Shown piece after piece: positions 56,842-64,000 of a stretch of DNA of 64,000 nucleotides. Source of the DNA: Methylobacterium sp. PvR107 (GTDB taxonomy: Bacteria > Pseudomonadota > Alphaproteobacteria > Rhizobiales > Beijerinckiaceae); assembly GCF_017833295.1 (NCBI RefSeq), contig NZ_JAFIBW010000001.1:4553501-4617500 (forward strand). Reading direction: 5' to 3'. Every line of letters begins with the position of its first letter. Position 1 is the first letter of the stretch. The translations under genes and the position numbers were made by a program. The notes beneath the pieces are model-generated. The model was not told where the DNA came from. It worked only from the letters and a program-made list of their open reading frames with translations, and made no database searches.

Positions 56842-59016
56842 ATGGCCAAGGGTCGAGGCAGGATTGAGCCGAACTTCGATGTGCCCGAAGGGCGCGTGAG
56901 GGATCGCGGCGAACTCGATCTGCGCCTGTCCCGGGAGGACCGTCCCGGGACAGGAGAGCGCGTGGCGAAGCGATCGGGCGGCACGGCGCGGCAGCCGGCC
57001 AAGACGGGCGGCCGACCGAAGCGTTCGGGCGGCGCCCGCCGTCGCCGGTCGTGGCTCGGCCGGATCGTCTACGGCACCGTCGTGCTCGGCCTCTGGGCCG
57101 TGATCGGTCTGGCCGGACTGATCGCCTACCACGCCTCTCAGTTGCCCCCGATCGACCAGCTCGCCGTACCCAAGCGGCCGCCCAACATCGCCATCTTGGC
57201 GAGCGACGGCTCGCTGCTGGCCAACCGCGGCGAGACGGGCGGCCGCGTGGTCTCGATCAAGGAGCTCCCGCCTTATCTCCCCCGCGCCTTCGTGGCGATC
57301 GAGGATCGGCGGTTCTACCAGCATTTCGGCGTCGACCCGGTCGGCATCCTGCGCGCCATCGGCCAGAACCTGACCCGGCGCGGCGTCGCCCAGGGCGGAT
57401 CGACCCTGACGCAGCAACTCGCCAAAAACCTGTTCCTGACGCCCGAGCGCTCCGCCTCGCGCAAGATCCAGGAAGCCATCCTCGCCCTGTGGCTGGAGCA
57501 CAAGTACACCAAGGACGAGATCCTCGAGCTGTACCTGAACCGCGTCTATTTCGGCGCCGGCGCCTACGGCGTCGAGGCCGCGGCGCAGCGGTATTTCGGC
57601 AAGCCTGCCAAGGAGGTGAGCCTCGCGCAGGCGGCCATGCTCGGCGGCCTCGTGCAGGCCCCCTCGCGGCTCGCCCCGAACCGCAACCTGCCCGCCGCCC
57701 AGGCGCGCGCCGCACAGGTGCTCGCGGCCATGCAGGACCTCGCCTTCGCGTCGGCGCAGGACGTCAAGGTGGCCCTCGCTCAGCCCGCGAAGCCCGCCAA
57801 CGCCCGCGGCGGCGGCTCGGCCAACTACGTCGCGGACCTCGTGATGGACGTGCTCGACGATTACGTCGGCAAGTTCGACACCGACATCTCCGTGCAGACC
57901 ACCGTCGATACCGGTCTCCAGGCCACCGCCGAACGCGCACTCACCGACGAGCTCAACGCCAAGGGCGCGCGGTTCAACGTGGGCCAGGGCGCCCTGGTCT
58001 CGATGCGGCCCGACGGCGCGATCCGCGCCCTGATCGGCGGTCGCGACTACGCCCAGAGCCAGTTCAACCGCGCGACCACCGCGAAGCGGCAGCCCGGCTC
58101 GTCGTTCAAGCCCTTCGTCTACCTCACCGCGGTGGAGCATGGGGCGACGCCCGACACCGTGCGCGATGACGCCCCGATCCGCATCGGCAATTGGGCGCCG
58201 GAAAACTACTCGCATCGCTACGAGGGTCCGGTCACCCTGCGGACCGCGCTCGCGCAATCGCTGAACACCGTCGCGGTGCGTCTCGGCCAGGAAGTCGGCC
58301 CGAAGGCGGTGGTGCAGACCGCCCAGCGGCTCGGGATCACGTCCCCGCTCCAGGCGAACGGGTCGATCGCCCTCGGCACGTCGGAAGTGACGCTGCTGGA
58401 GATGGTCGGAGCCTACGGCGCCTTCGCCAATGGTGGCATCGGCGTGATCCCGTACGTGGTCACCAGCGTGAAGAGCCAGGACGGCAAGGTGCTCTACAAG
58501 CGCGCCGACAGCGGCCTCGGCCGGGTCATCAGCGCCGATGCCGACGGCATGATGAACGCGATGATGCACGAGACCTTCGTCAGCGGCACCGCCAAGAAGT
58601 CCGACATCCCGGGCTGGGACCTCGCAGGCAAGAGTGGCACCACCCAGGATTACCGCGATGCTTGGTTCATCGGCTTCTCGGGGAGCCTCGTCACCGGTGT
58701 CTGGCTCGGCAACGACGATGGCGAATTGACCAAGAAGGTCACCGGCGGAAACCTGCCGGCCGAAGTCTGGAAGACCTACATGACCCAGGCGCTCAAGGGT
58801 CAGAATCCGGTTCCGCTGCCCAACATCAACCGCTGGCGCAAGGCGCCTGAGACGACCGCTTCGGTGGCGAGCGCCGCTCCGGGCTCACCGGCCGGCATCC
58901 TCGGCCAGATCTTCGGCGAGCCGGAGGCGCCGGCGCCGCGTCCGGCCGCGCCGGCACGCCGGGCCCAGAAGGAAGACCGCAACTTCATCGAGAAGCTGTT
59001 CGGGATCGGCGACTGA
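56842..59016 (+). CDS. Penicillin-binding protein 1A (class A)
   Basis: A 724-residue bifunctional peptidoglycan synthase. A basic cytoplasmic N-terminus (~70 residues) is followed by one membrane segment (VVLGLWAVIGLAGLIAYHA). The GT51 domain has the catalytic Glu in AIEDRRFYQHFGVD and GGSTLTQQLAKN; the transpeptidase has SSFK, SLN and KSGTT, the penicillin-binding triad. The C-terminal tail is Pro/Ala rich. The 5' coding region contains an 11-bp hairpin (56925-56954). Confidence 0.95.
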   Translation: MAKGRGRIEPNFDVPEGRVRDRGELDLRLSREDRPGTGERVAKRSGGTARQPAKTGGRPKRSGGARRRRSWLGRIVYGTVVLGLWAVIGLAGLIAYHASQLPPIDQLAVPKRPPNIAILASDGSLLANRGETGGRVVSIKELPPYLPRAFVAIEDRRFYQHFGVDPVGILRAIGQNLTRRGVAQGGSTLTQQLAKNLFLTPERSASRKIQEAILALWLEHKYTKDEILELYLNRVYFGAGAYGVEAAAQRYFGKPAKEVSLAQAAMLGGLVQAPSRLAPNRNLPAAQARAAQVLAAMQDLAFASAQDVKVALAQPAKPANARGGGSANYVADLVMDVLDDYVGKFDTDISVQTTVDTGLQATAERALTDELNAKGARFNVGQGALVSMRPDGAIRALIGGRDYAQSQFNRATTAKRQPGSSFKPFVYLTAVEHGATPDTVRDDAPIRIGNWAPENYSHRYEGPVTLRTALAQSLNTVAVRLGQEVGPKAVVQTAQRLGITSPLQANGSIALGTSEVTLLEMVGAYGAFANGGIGVIPYVVTSVKSQDGKVLYKRADSGLGRVISADADGMMNAMMHETFVSGTAKKSDIPGWDLAGKSGTTQDYRDAWFIGFSGSLVTGVWLGNDDGELTKKVTGGNLPAEVWKTYMTQALKGQNPVPLPNINRWRKAPETTASVASAAPGSPAGILGQIFGEPEAPAPRPAAPARRAQKEDRNFIEKLFGIGD
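56925..56954 (+). repeat. Perfect hairpin inside the start of the PBP1A gene
   Basis: CCTGTCCCGGG and CCCGGGACAGG, 11 bp each, separated by AGGACCGT, ~83 bp into the coding region. It could affect translation or attenuate transcription, but no T-run follows. Confidence 0.7.
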
Positions 59017-59198
59017 CGATCGGTCCTTCCTGGGCGCGAGCGCTGCCTGTGACATCCCCCGGTCCGGCTCTTCGGTTCACCGATCGCTAATCTTCTCGAT
59101 GGTGCCTTTGTCAATCTTCATAGGTGATTATTCGCCTCAATTCTGAGTACAGCCACCGCGAGTGCGCGTTCGGCTGCAGCCGTGGTGACGCGACGGTG

Positions 59199-60749
59199 AT
59201 GATCCTGCGATCAGCTGCCATAGCCCTGCACACGCATCTCGCGGATCGGGCAACCCGCCTGATCGCCGCAGCCGGCGCCAGCCTGCTCGTCTGTCTGACC
59301 TTGCTCGGTGTCTATCTTTGTGTCGATCTGCGCGACATCGCTTGGCATGGCGCACGACGCAATGGCGCCAACCTGCTGGCGGTGATCGAGGAGGGGGTCG
59401 GTCAAAGCATCCGGTCCTACGATCAAGCGCTGCGTGATGCGGCCCGCCTGGCGCGCCGGCCGGAGATCGCCGCCCTGGAGCCCGAACTCAGGCGGTTGGC
59501 CGTCTTCAATCTTTCCCCTCTGCAGTCGGGTCTGGGTCTGGCCGCGATTACGGACGTCGAAGGCCAGGTACGGTTGACGAGCGATCCCAACCAGTCGCCG
59601 GCCCTCAACTTGAGTGATCTACCGGAGTTTCAGGCTCTGCGTTCCGATCCACAGGCGGGTCTGATCCTGACGGGGCCGACCCGTTCTCGTATGACGGGGC
59701 GCCAGATCATCCGCATGAGCCGTCGGATCGAGATGCCCGATGGCGCTTTCGCCGGTATCGTGACGGGGTCGATCGTCCTGGCGCACTTCCAGCGGCTCTT
59801 CGACCGTCTGCGCTTCGATGACGGCCTGATCATCAATGTCTTCCACCGCGACGGGACGCTGCTGATGCGCGCGCCGGAGCGCCCGGCGGTGCTCGGCCGG
59901 AACATCGCAAGCAGCCCCGGCTACCGGACCTATCAGACGCATCAGCAGGGCGAGTTTGTAGGTTTTTCGAGTCTCGACGGAGAGGCGCGCCTCTACGCCT
60001 TTACCAACCTCCACGATCTTCCACTGATCGTGACAGTGGCCACCAGCGTCGAGAGCATTCGCGCCCACTGGATCTACAAGGCTGCCATCATCGCTGTCCT
60101 GATCCTCTGCCTGAACGTCCTGACCTTCTGCCTGACGATCCTGCTTTATCGGGAAGTCGGACGTCGGGCGATCGCCGAAGCCTCCACGCAGCAGGCCAAT
60201 GCCGCGCTTGCCATCCTGGCGCGGACGGATGGCCTGACCGGCCTTCCCAACCGGCGCAGCTACGACGAGCACGTCGCTGCGGAGTGGACGCGTGCCGCCC
60301 GAACCCACTCGTTTTTGGCGTTGATGATCGTGGATGCGGACCACTTCAAGCAGTTCAACGACCGGTTTGGCCATCACCGCGGTGACGAGGTCCTCAAGGT
60401 GATCGCCGACTGCATCCGCCGGACGCATCCGATCGATGGGCTCTGCTTCCGGATCGGGGGCGAGGAGTTCGTTGTGCTCCTGCCGGGGCTCGACGCCGCG
60501 GCCGCCTGCGACGTGGCCGAGCAGGTGCGCAGAGCCGTGGTGAATCTGCAGATCGCCCACGCTCCGGAGGTTGGCGGTGTCGCCACCGTCAGCATCGGCC
60601 TCGCGAGTGCCGATCCCGGCTCCGGCGGTGCTCCAGACACGCTGTTCATGGCGGCGGATGCGGCGCTGTACGCGGCCAAGAAGGCGGGCCGCAATCGCGT
60701 GCGCGCCGCATCCGCCGAGGAGCCGGTCCTGCGTGCGCGGTGCGCCTGA
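59199..60749 (+). CDS. Diguanylate cyclase with periplasmic sensor (GGDEF)
   Basis: A 516-residue protein (start 59199; a GTG at 59124 is possible). Membrane segments near residues 18-38 and 310-335 enclose a periplasmic dCACHE-like sensor (VEGQVRLTSDPNQS; RRIEMPDGAFAGIVTGSI). The GGDEF domain follows with GLTGLPNRRSYDE and the active-site GGEEF (420-424). The product-inhibition site is HPID where RxxD is expected, so feedback may be lost. It makes cyclic di-GMP. Confidence 0.93.
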   Translation: MILRSAAIALHTHLADRATRLIAAAGASLLVCLTLLGVYLCVDLRDIAWHGARRNGANLLAVIEEGVGQSIRSYDQALRDAARLARRPEIAALEPELRRLAVFNLSPLQSGLGLAAITDVEGQVRLTSDPNQSPALNLSDLPEFQALRSDPQAGLILTGPTRSRMTGRQIIRMSRRIEMPDGAFAGIVTGSIVLAHFQRLFDRLRFDDGLIINVFHRDGTLLMRAPERPAVLGRNIASSPGYRTYQTHQQGEFVGFSSLDGEARLYAFTNLHDLPLIVTVATSVESIRAHWIYKAAIIAVLILCLNVLTFCLTILLYREVGRRAIAEASTQQANAALAILARTDGLTGLPNRRSYDEHVAAEWTRAARTHSFLALMIVDADHFKQFNDRFGHHRGDEVLKVIADCIRRTHPIDGLCFRIGGEEFVVLLPGLDAAAACDVAEQVRRAVVNLQIAHAPEVGGVATVSIGLASADPGSGGAPDTLFMAADAALYAAKKAGRNRVRAASAEEPVLRARCA

Positions 60750-60762
60750 GGCTCGGCGACGG

Positions 60763-61602
60763 TCAGAGCATCGGCAGCATCCGGGGGCGCGGGCCGCGCG
60801 GGAAATGCGAGTCGATCATGGCGATCTCGGCCGGGCCCAGATGCAGGTCCGCCGCGCCGGCATTCTCGACTGCCCGGCCGGAGCGGCTCGTTTTCGGGAT
60901 CGTGAAGACTCCGGGGCGCCGCGTCAGGAAGGCGAGCGCCACGGCATAGGGGGTCGTCCCGTGCGCGCGGGCAATTCCCTCCAAGACCTGCCCGCCGACG
61001 CTTGCGGGATCGGGGAACTCGCCGCTGCCGAAGGGCGAGTAGCCGACCATCGCAACACCGTGCTTCTCGCACCAGGGCAAAACCGCGTGCTCGATCGCCC
61101 GCTCGTTCAGATGATACAGGACCTGGTTGCAGGCGATCCGGTCCGGACCGGCGATGACGAGCGCCCGGTCGAGGTCGTCGACATCGAAGTTGCTCAAGCC
61201 CCAGGAGAGGATCTTCCCCGCCCGGCGCAGATCCTCAAATCCCGCGATCGTCTCCTCAAGCGGGTGCGGCCCCGGCCAATGCAGCAGGTAGCTGTCGAGC
61301 CGGTCCGTCCTCAGGCGGCGGAGCGAGGCTTCGCAGGCCCGCGCGACACCCCGGCGGGTGGCATTGCCGGGCACGACCTTCGAGACGAGGAAGACTTCCT
61401 CGCGGCAATCTGCGACCGCCTCGGCGACGATCGCTTCGGCGTCGCCATACATCTCGGCGGTGTCGATATGGGTCATGCCGGCATCGATGCCGGCCCGCAG
61501 CGCGCGAACCGCATCCGCGCGGTCCGCGCTGTCGATGTGCCACGTGCCCTGGCCGATCACCGAAACCGGGACGCGCGTCGCACCGAAGCTTCTGGCGTAC
61601 AT
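60763..61602 (-). CDS. Aldo/keto reductase
   Basis: A 279-residue AKR. Catalytic residues appear in HIDTAEMYGD (Asp, Tyr), FLVSKVVPG (Lys) and YLLHWPGP (His); the cofactor region FTIPKTSRSGRAVENAGA is intact. It reduces aldehydes or ketones with NADPH. It ends 13 bp from the GGDEF gene stop. Confidence 0.93.
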   Translation of the reverse strand: MYARSFGATRVPVSVIGQGTWHIDSADRADAVRALRAGIDAGMTHIDTAEMYGDAEAIVAEAVADCREEVFLVSKVVPGNATRRGVARACEASLRRLRTDRLDSYLLHWPGPHPLEETIAGFEDLRRAGKILSWGLSNFDVDDLDRALVIAGPDRIACNQVLYHLNERAIEHAVLPWCEKHGVAMVGYSPFGSGEFPDPASVGGQVLEGIARAHGTTPYAVALAFLTRRPGVFTIPKTSRSGRAVENAGAADLHLGPAEIAMIDSHFPRGPRPRMLPML

Positions 61603-61881
61603 GGCAGCCTTCCCTTCCCTGCCGCGACCTGATTCGAGGGGCGCGCCTCATGGCTGACGGCCCCCGCTCGGCGTGCAGTATCTCTGCCGCTCGCCGTCCG
61701 GCACGCCTTACTCGCGCCATCTTGGGGCGTTGAGCAATGGGTGGGTGTTACCCGCGGCGCTGAACTTTAGGCCATGGCCTGGAATCGGGCGACGAGGGTT
61801 TGCCGCGTCTGCAGGTTTCGCATCACGGCGGAGCCCGGTTCGAGGCGCGGTCCATCGGTAGGCCATGCTGGAGATGCGCCG

Positions 61882-62955
61882 ATGCTGCCGGCCCACCGGA
61901 TGTTCTGGGCGCTGATCCTTCTGGCCTCCGCAGGCGCCGGACTTCTCTACAATGTCATCTTCGCCGCGGGAGCCGCGCCGCTCGCTGGGTTCACCTACGG
62001 TCTCTGCACCGGCGCGACGGTGCTGGCCTTCGATCGCGGCCTGATCCTGGCCGGCTTGCAGGCCCGGATCCGGCGTTTCCCGGCTTGGCTCTACGTGCCG
62101 GCCGCCGAACTCGCCTACGTACTGATGATCATGGCGGGCAACGCGATCGGCGGGCTGGTGGTCTGGTCTTTCGCCCTCACGCCCGACGATCTAGCCACCG
62201 CGACCCGCATGACGGCGCGTGTGCTCGCCTACGCGTTGGCCGTGTCCGGCCTCCTCGTGTTCGTGATCCGGATGCGCGACCTCATCGGCGGCGAGGTGTT
62301 CGTGAACTTCATGATCGGCCGCTACCACAAGCCGGTGGCGGAGGAGCGGATCTTCCTGTTCCTCGACGTGGTCGGCTCGACGGCCTTCGCCGAGGCGCAT
62401 GGCGATCTGAGAGCCCAGGAATATCTCGGCGCCGTCTTCGCGACCCTGGCCGAGCCGGTGCGGCGCAACGGCGGATCCGTCGATGATTATATCGGGGATC
62501 TGGCCATGGTGACTTGGCCGATGGCCCGAGGGCTCAAGGATGCGCGTTGTGTGACGTGCCTGCTCGATGTGCTCGATCGGATCGAGGCGGATGCCGCGGC
62601 CTGGAAAGCCCGGTTCGGGACAGTGCCCCAGCTGCGGGCGGCCCTGCACGGCGGCTCCGTGGTGACGGCCGAAGTCGGCGTCGATCGGCACAAGATCGCC
62701 TATTTCGGAGATGCCGTGAACGTGACGTCCCGGATCGAAGCCCTGTGCCGCCCGCTGGGCGTCGGTATCCTGATCTCGCAGGATCTTCTCGGGCGGCTGC
62801 CGCGCCTGCCGGCAGGCGTGCGGGCGCGCTCGCTCGGCGCCCATGCCCTGCGCGGGCGCGGCGCGCCGCTGGCCGTGGCCACGCTCGAGCGGGGCCTCGC
62901 CGAGACCGCGCCGATCGAGGATCTGGCGGCCCGCCGTGCGGTGGCCGCCCGCTGA
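61882..62955 (+). CDS. Class III adenylate/guanylate cyclase, membrane anchored
   Basis: A 357-residue protein. Four or five N-terminal membrane segments (MFWALILLASAGAGLLYNV; VLAYALAVSGLLVFVI) precede a class III cyclase domain from ~155: FLDVVGSTAFAE carries the metal Asp, DDYIGDLAMVTWP the second, and FGDAVNVTSRIEALC the transition-state region. The purine-selecting residue was not determined, so the product may be cAMP or cGMP. Its stop shares a base with the next start (TGATG). Confidence 0.9.
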   Translation: MLPAHRMFWALILLASAGAGLLYNVIFAAGAAPLAGFTYGLCTGATVLAFDRGLILAGLQARIRRFPAWLYVPAAELAYVLMIMAGNAIGGLVVWSFALTPDDLATATRMTARVLAYALAVSGLLVFVIRMRDLIGGEVFVNFMIGRYHKPVAEERIFLFLDVVGSTAFAEAHGDLRAQEYLGAVFATLAEPVRRNGGSVDDYIGDLAMVTWPMARGLKDARCVTCLLDVLDRIEADAAAWKARFGTVPQLRAALHGGSVVTAEVGVDRHKIAYFGDAVNVTSRIEALCRPLGVGILISQDLLGRLPRLPAGVRARSLGAHALRGRGAPLAVATLERGLAETAPIEDLAARRAVAAR

Positions 62956-63158
62956 TGACGCAAGCCGGCGCGAGGCGTTCGACCGTCCTGGTTACCGTGA
63001 AGATGGCGCTGCGCTTCGGGCTGCCGCTGATCGGGTTGATTGTGTTCGGTCGCGCCATCCTGCTCTCGGTCGGCGGCGATATCGAGCACGGGCTGTTCGC
63101 CCTCGGTGTCCTGCTGATCCTGGCGGGCTTCATCTCCAAGCTCGTGCCGCGCTCATGA
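62955..63158 (+). CDS. Small two-segment membrane protein
   Basis: A 67-residue protein with two hydrophobic segments (~20-36 and ~47-62: LFALGVLLILAGFISKLV). It starts inside the cyclase stop (TGATG) and overlaps the next gene by four bases, so it is co-translated with both. No family recognised. Confidence 0.7.
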   Translation: MTQAGARRSTVLVTVKMALRFGLPLIGLIVFGRAILLSVGGDIEHGLFALGVLLILAGFISKLVPRS

Positions 63159-63637
63159 CCTCGACGCGCGCGTCCCCGCCGATCTACCTCGATGGCGACG
63201 CCTGCCCGGTGAAGGACGAGACGTACCGGGTGGCCGCGCGCTACGGCCTGACGGTCCACGTCGTCGCCAACAGCGTGCTGAACCTGCCGCGCGAGCCCTG
63301 GATCGTGCGCGTCGTCGTCGGCTCCGAACTCGACGCCGCCGATGATTGGATCGCCGCCCGGGCCAGTCCCGGCAGCATCGTGCTGACGGCCGACGTGCCG
63401 CTCGCCGCACGCTGCGTGAAGGCCGGCGCGACGGTCCTCGCCTTCACCGGCAAGCCGTTCAGCGAGGCGTCGATCGGCATGGCGCTCGCAACGCGTGACC
63501 TCATGCAATCGCTGCGTGAGGCGGGCGCCGTCACCGGCGGACCGAAACCGTTTTCACGCGCCGATCGATCGGCGTTGCTGTCGGCGCTCGATCACGCGGT
63601 CAACCGAATCCTTCGGCAGCGTCCGACCGCCGGCTGA
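63155..63637 (+). CDS. UPF0178 (YaiI/YqxD) family protein
   Basis: A 160-residue NYN/PIN-like protein. The start IYLDGDACPVKDET carries conserved acids; VVANSVLNLP, VVVGSELDAADDWIA and VLTADVPLAARCV are family sequences. A nuclease role is suspected for the fold but unproven. Third gene of the cyclase operon. Confidence 0.92.
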   Translation: MTSTRASPPIYLDGDACPVKDETYRVAARYGLTVHVVANSVLNLPREPWIVRVVVGSELDAADDWIAARASPGSIVLTADVPLAARCVKAGATVLAFTGKPFSEASIGMALATRDLMQSLREAGAVTGGPKPFSRADRSALLSALDHAVNRILRQRPTAG

Positions 63638-63651
63638 CGGCGCCGGCAATC

Positions 63652-63918
63652 CTAGGCGCCGGCGACGAGCGCCTTCAGCGCCTCGTTGATGCGGTCCTGC
63701 CAGCCCGGCCCATCCTTCTGGAAATGCGCGAGGACGGTGCTGTCGAGGCGAAGGCTGACAACCTCCCGCGCACCGGGAATTGCGGCGGGCGCTACGGCCG
63801 GCCGCAAGACCGGCTGCGGCGGTGTTTCGGACGGCTTCGGGGTAGTGGCGGCCCGAAAAGCGGCTTCGGCCGCCGCGCGGGGATCGGTGAAGCGGCGGCG
63901 GTTGCGATCGTCGGCCAT
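63652..63918 (-). CDS. BrnA-like antitoxin
   Basis: An 88-residue protein whose C-terminal half (VVSLRLDSTVLAHFQKDG, GWQDRINEALKALVAG) is the ribbon-helix-helix of BrnA/DUF4415 antitoxins; the N-terminal half is Pro/Ala-rich and disordered. A BrnT toxin gene is expected just upstream, but only six bases separate it from an unrelated-looking Lys/Ala-rich gene end, so it appears to be an orphan. Confidence 0.75.
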   Translation of the reverse strand: MADDRNRRRFTDPRAAAEAAFRAATTPKPSETPPQPVLRPAVAPAAIPGAREVVSLRLDSTVLAHFQKDGPGWQDRINEALKALVAGA

Positions 63919-63924
63919 CGGCCT

Positions 63925-64000
63925 CTAATCCTTCGCAGCAGTCTTCTTCGGCGCCGCCTTTTTGGCTCCGCCTTTGCCGGCACTCTTGGCGGCTGCCTTG
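63925..64000 (-). CDS. C-terminal tail of a Lys/Ala-rich protein, cut by window edge
   Basis: Reading into the window edge on the minus strand gives ...KAAAKSAGKGGAKKAAP, then KKTAAKD and stop (TAG at 63927-63925). Such tails end DNA topoisomerase I in many alphaproteobacteria and also histone H1-like proteins. Too short to name. Confidence 0.55.
   Translation of the reverse strand, partial: KAAAKSAGKGGAKKAAPKKTAAKD

Overview
The window is 64 kb of dense, GC-rich (roughly 70%) chromosomal DNA from an alphaproteobacterium, most probably a Methylobacterium/Methylorubrum relative in the Hyphomicrobiales. Pointers are a GcrA cell-cycle regulator, a CtrA-like site upstream of the min genes, the end of folC next to trxA and addA, an Omp25-like outer membrane protein, and many ATGA/GTGA/TGATG gene junctions. 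No prophage, insertion sequence, CRISPR array or rRNA operon was seen. One tRNA gene (tRNA-Gly, CCC) is present. Identification rests on reading motifs; no database search was run.

Layout. 1-8.5 kb: end of folC, an Omp25-like porin, trxA and addA (minus strand), then two adjacent minC paralogues followed by minD and minE. 8.6-16 kb: an alpha/beta hydrolase, a cytochrome P450, an 883-residue ABC exporter-like protein whose nucleotide-binding motifs have decayed, and typA. 16-24 kb: several tiny hydrophilic proteins, cysK, a TAXI binding protein, gcrA, a patatin-like lipoprotein, a 42-residue duplicated-motif peptide and pyruvate kinase. 24-30 kb: a START-like secreted protein, an MltB-type transglycosylase, a class II aldolase and the 5-oxoprolinase operon pxpABC. 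30-41 kb: a secreted repeat protein, an RND efflux adaptor/pump pair, an ssu-type ABC importer with two binding proteins, a divergent flavin monooxygenase, and an ArsR-type regulator facing a short-chain dehydrogenase across a perfect palindrome.

42-46.5 kb is the most system-like accessory unit: a RoxA-like diheme cytochrome c, a LuxR-type regulator and a P450 in one direction. 46.5-53 kb: tRNA-Gly, two class II glutamine amidotransferases in a row (one AsnO-like), a FlaG-like protein, and thiC behind a TPP riboswitch. 53-64 kb: a frameshifted hydrolase, an HNH protein, an acyltransferase, a PilZ protein, PBP1A, a GGDEF diguanylate cyclase, an aldo/keto reductase, a class III nucleotide cyclase coupled to two small genes, a BrnA-like antitoxin, and the Lys/Ala-rich tail of a gene cut by the window edge.

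Working together: min genes, GcrA, PBP1A and MltB belong to cell cycle and envelope growth; cysK, the ssu importer and the flavin monooxygenase to sulfur supply; the GGDEF, PilZ and cyclase genes to second-messenger signalling. The most unusual items are the tandem minC pair, the ATPase-dead ABC exporter with a large insertion, the diheme/LuxR/P450 unit, and several coupled or internally repeated microproteins.
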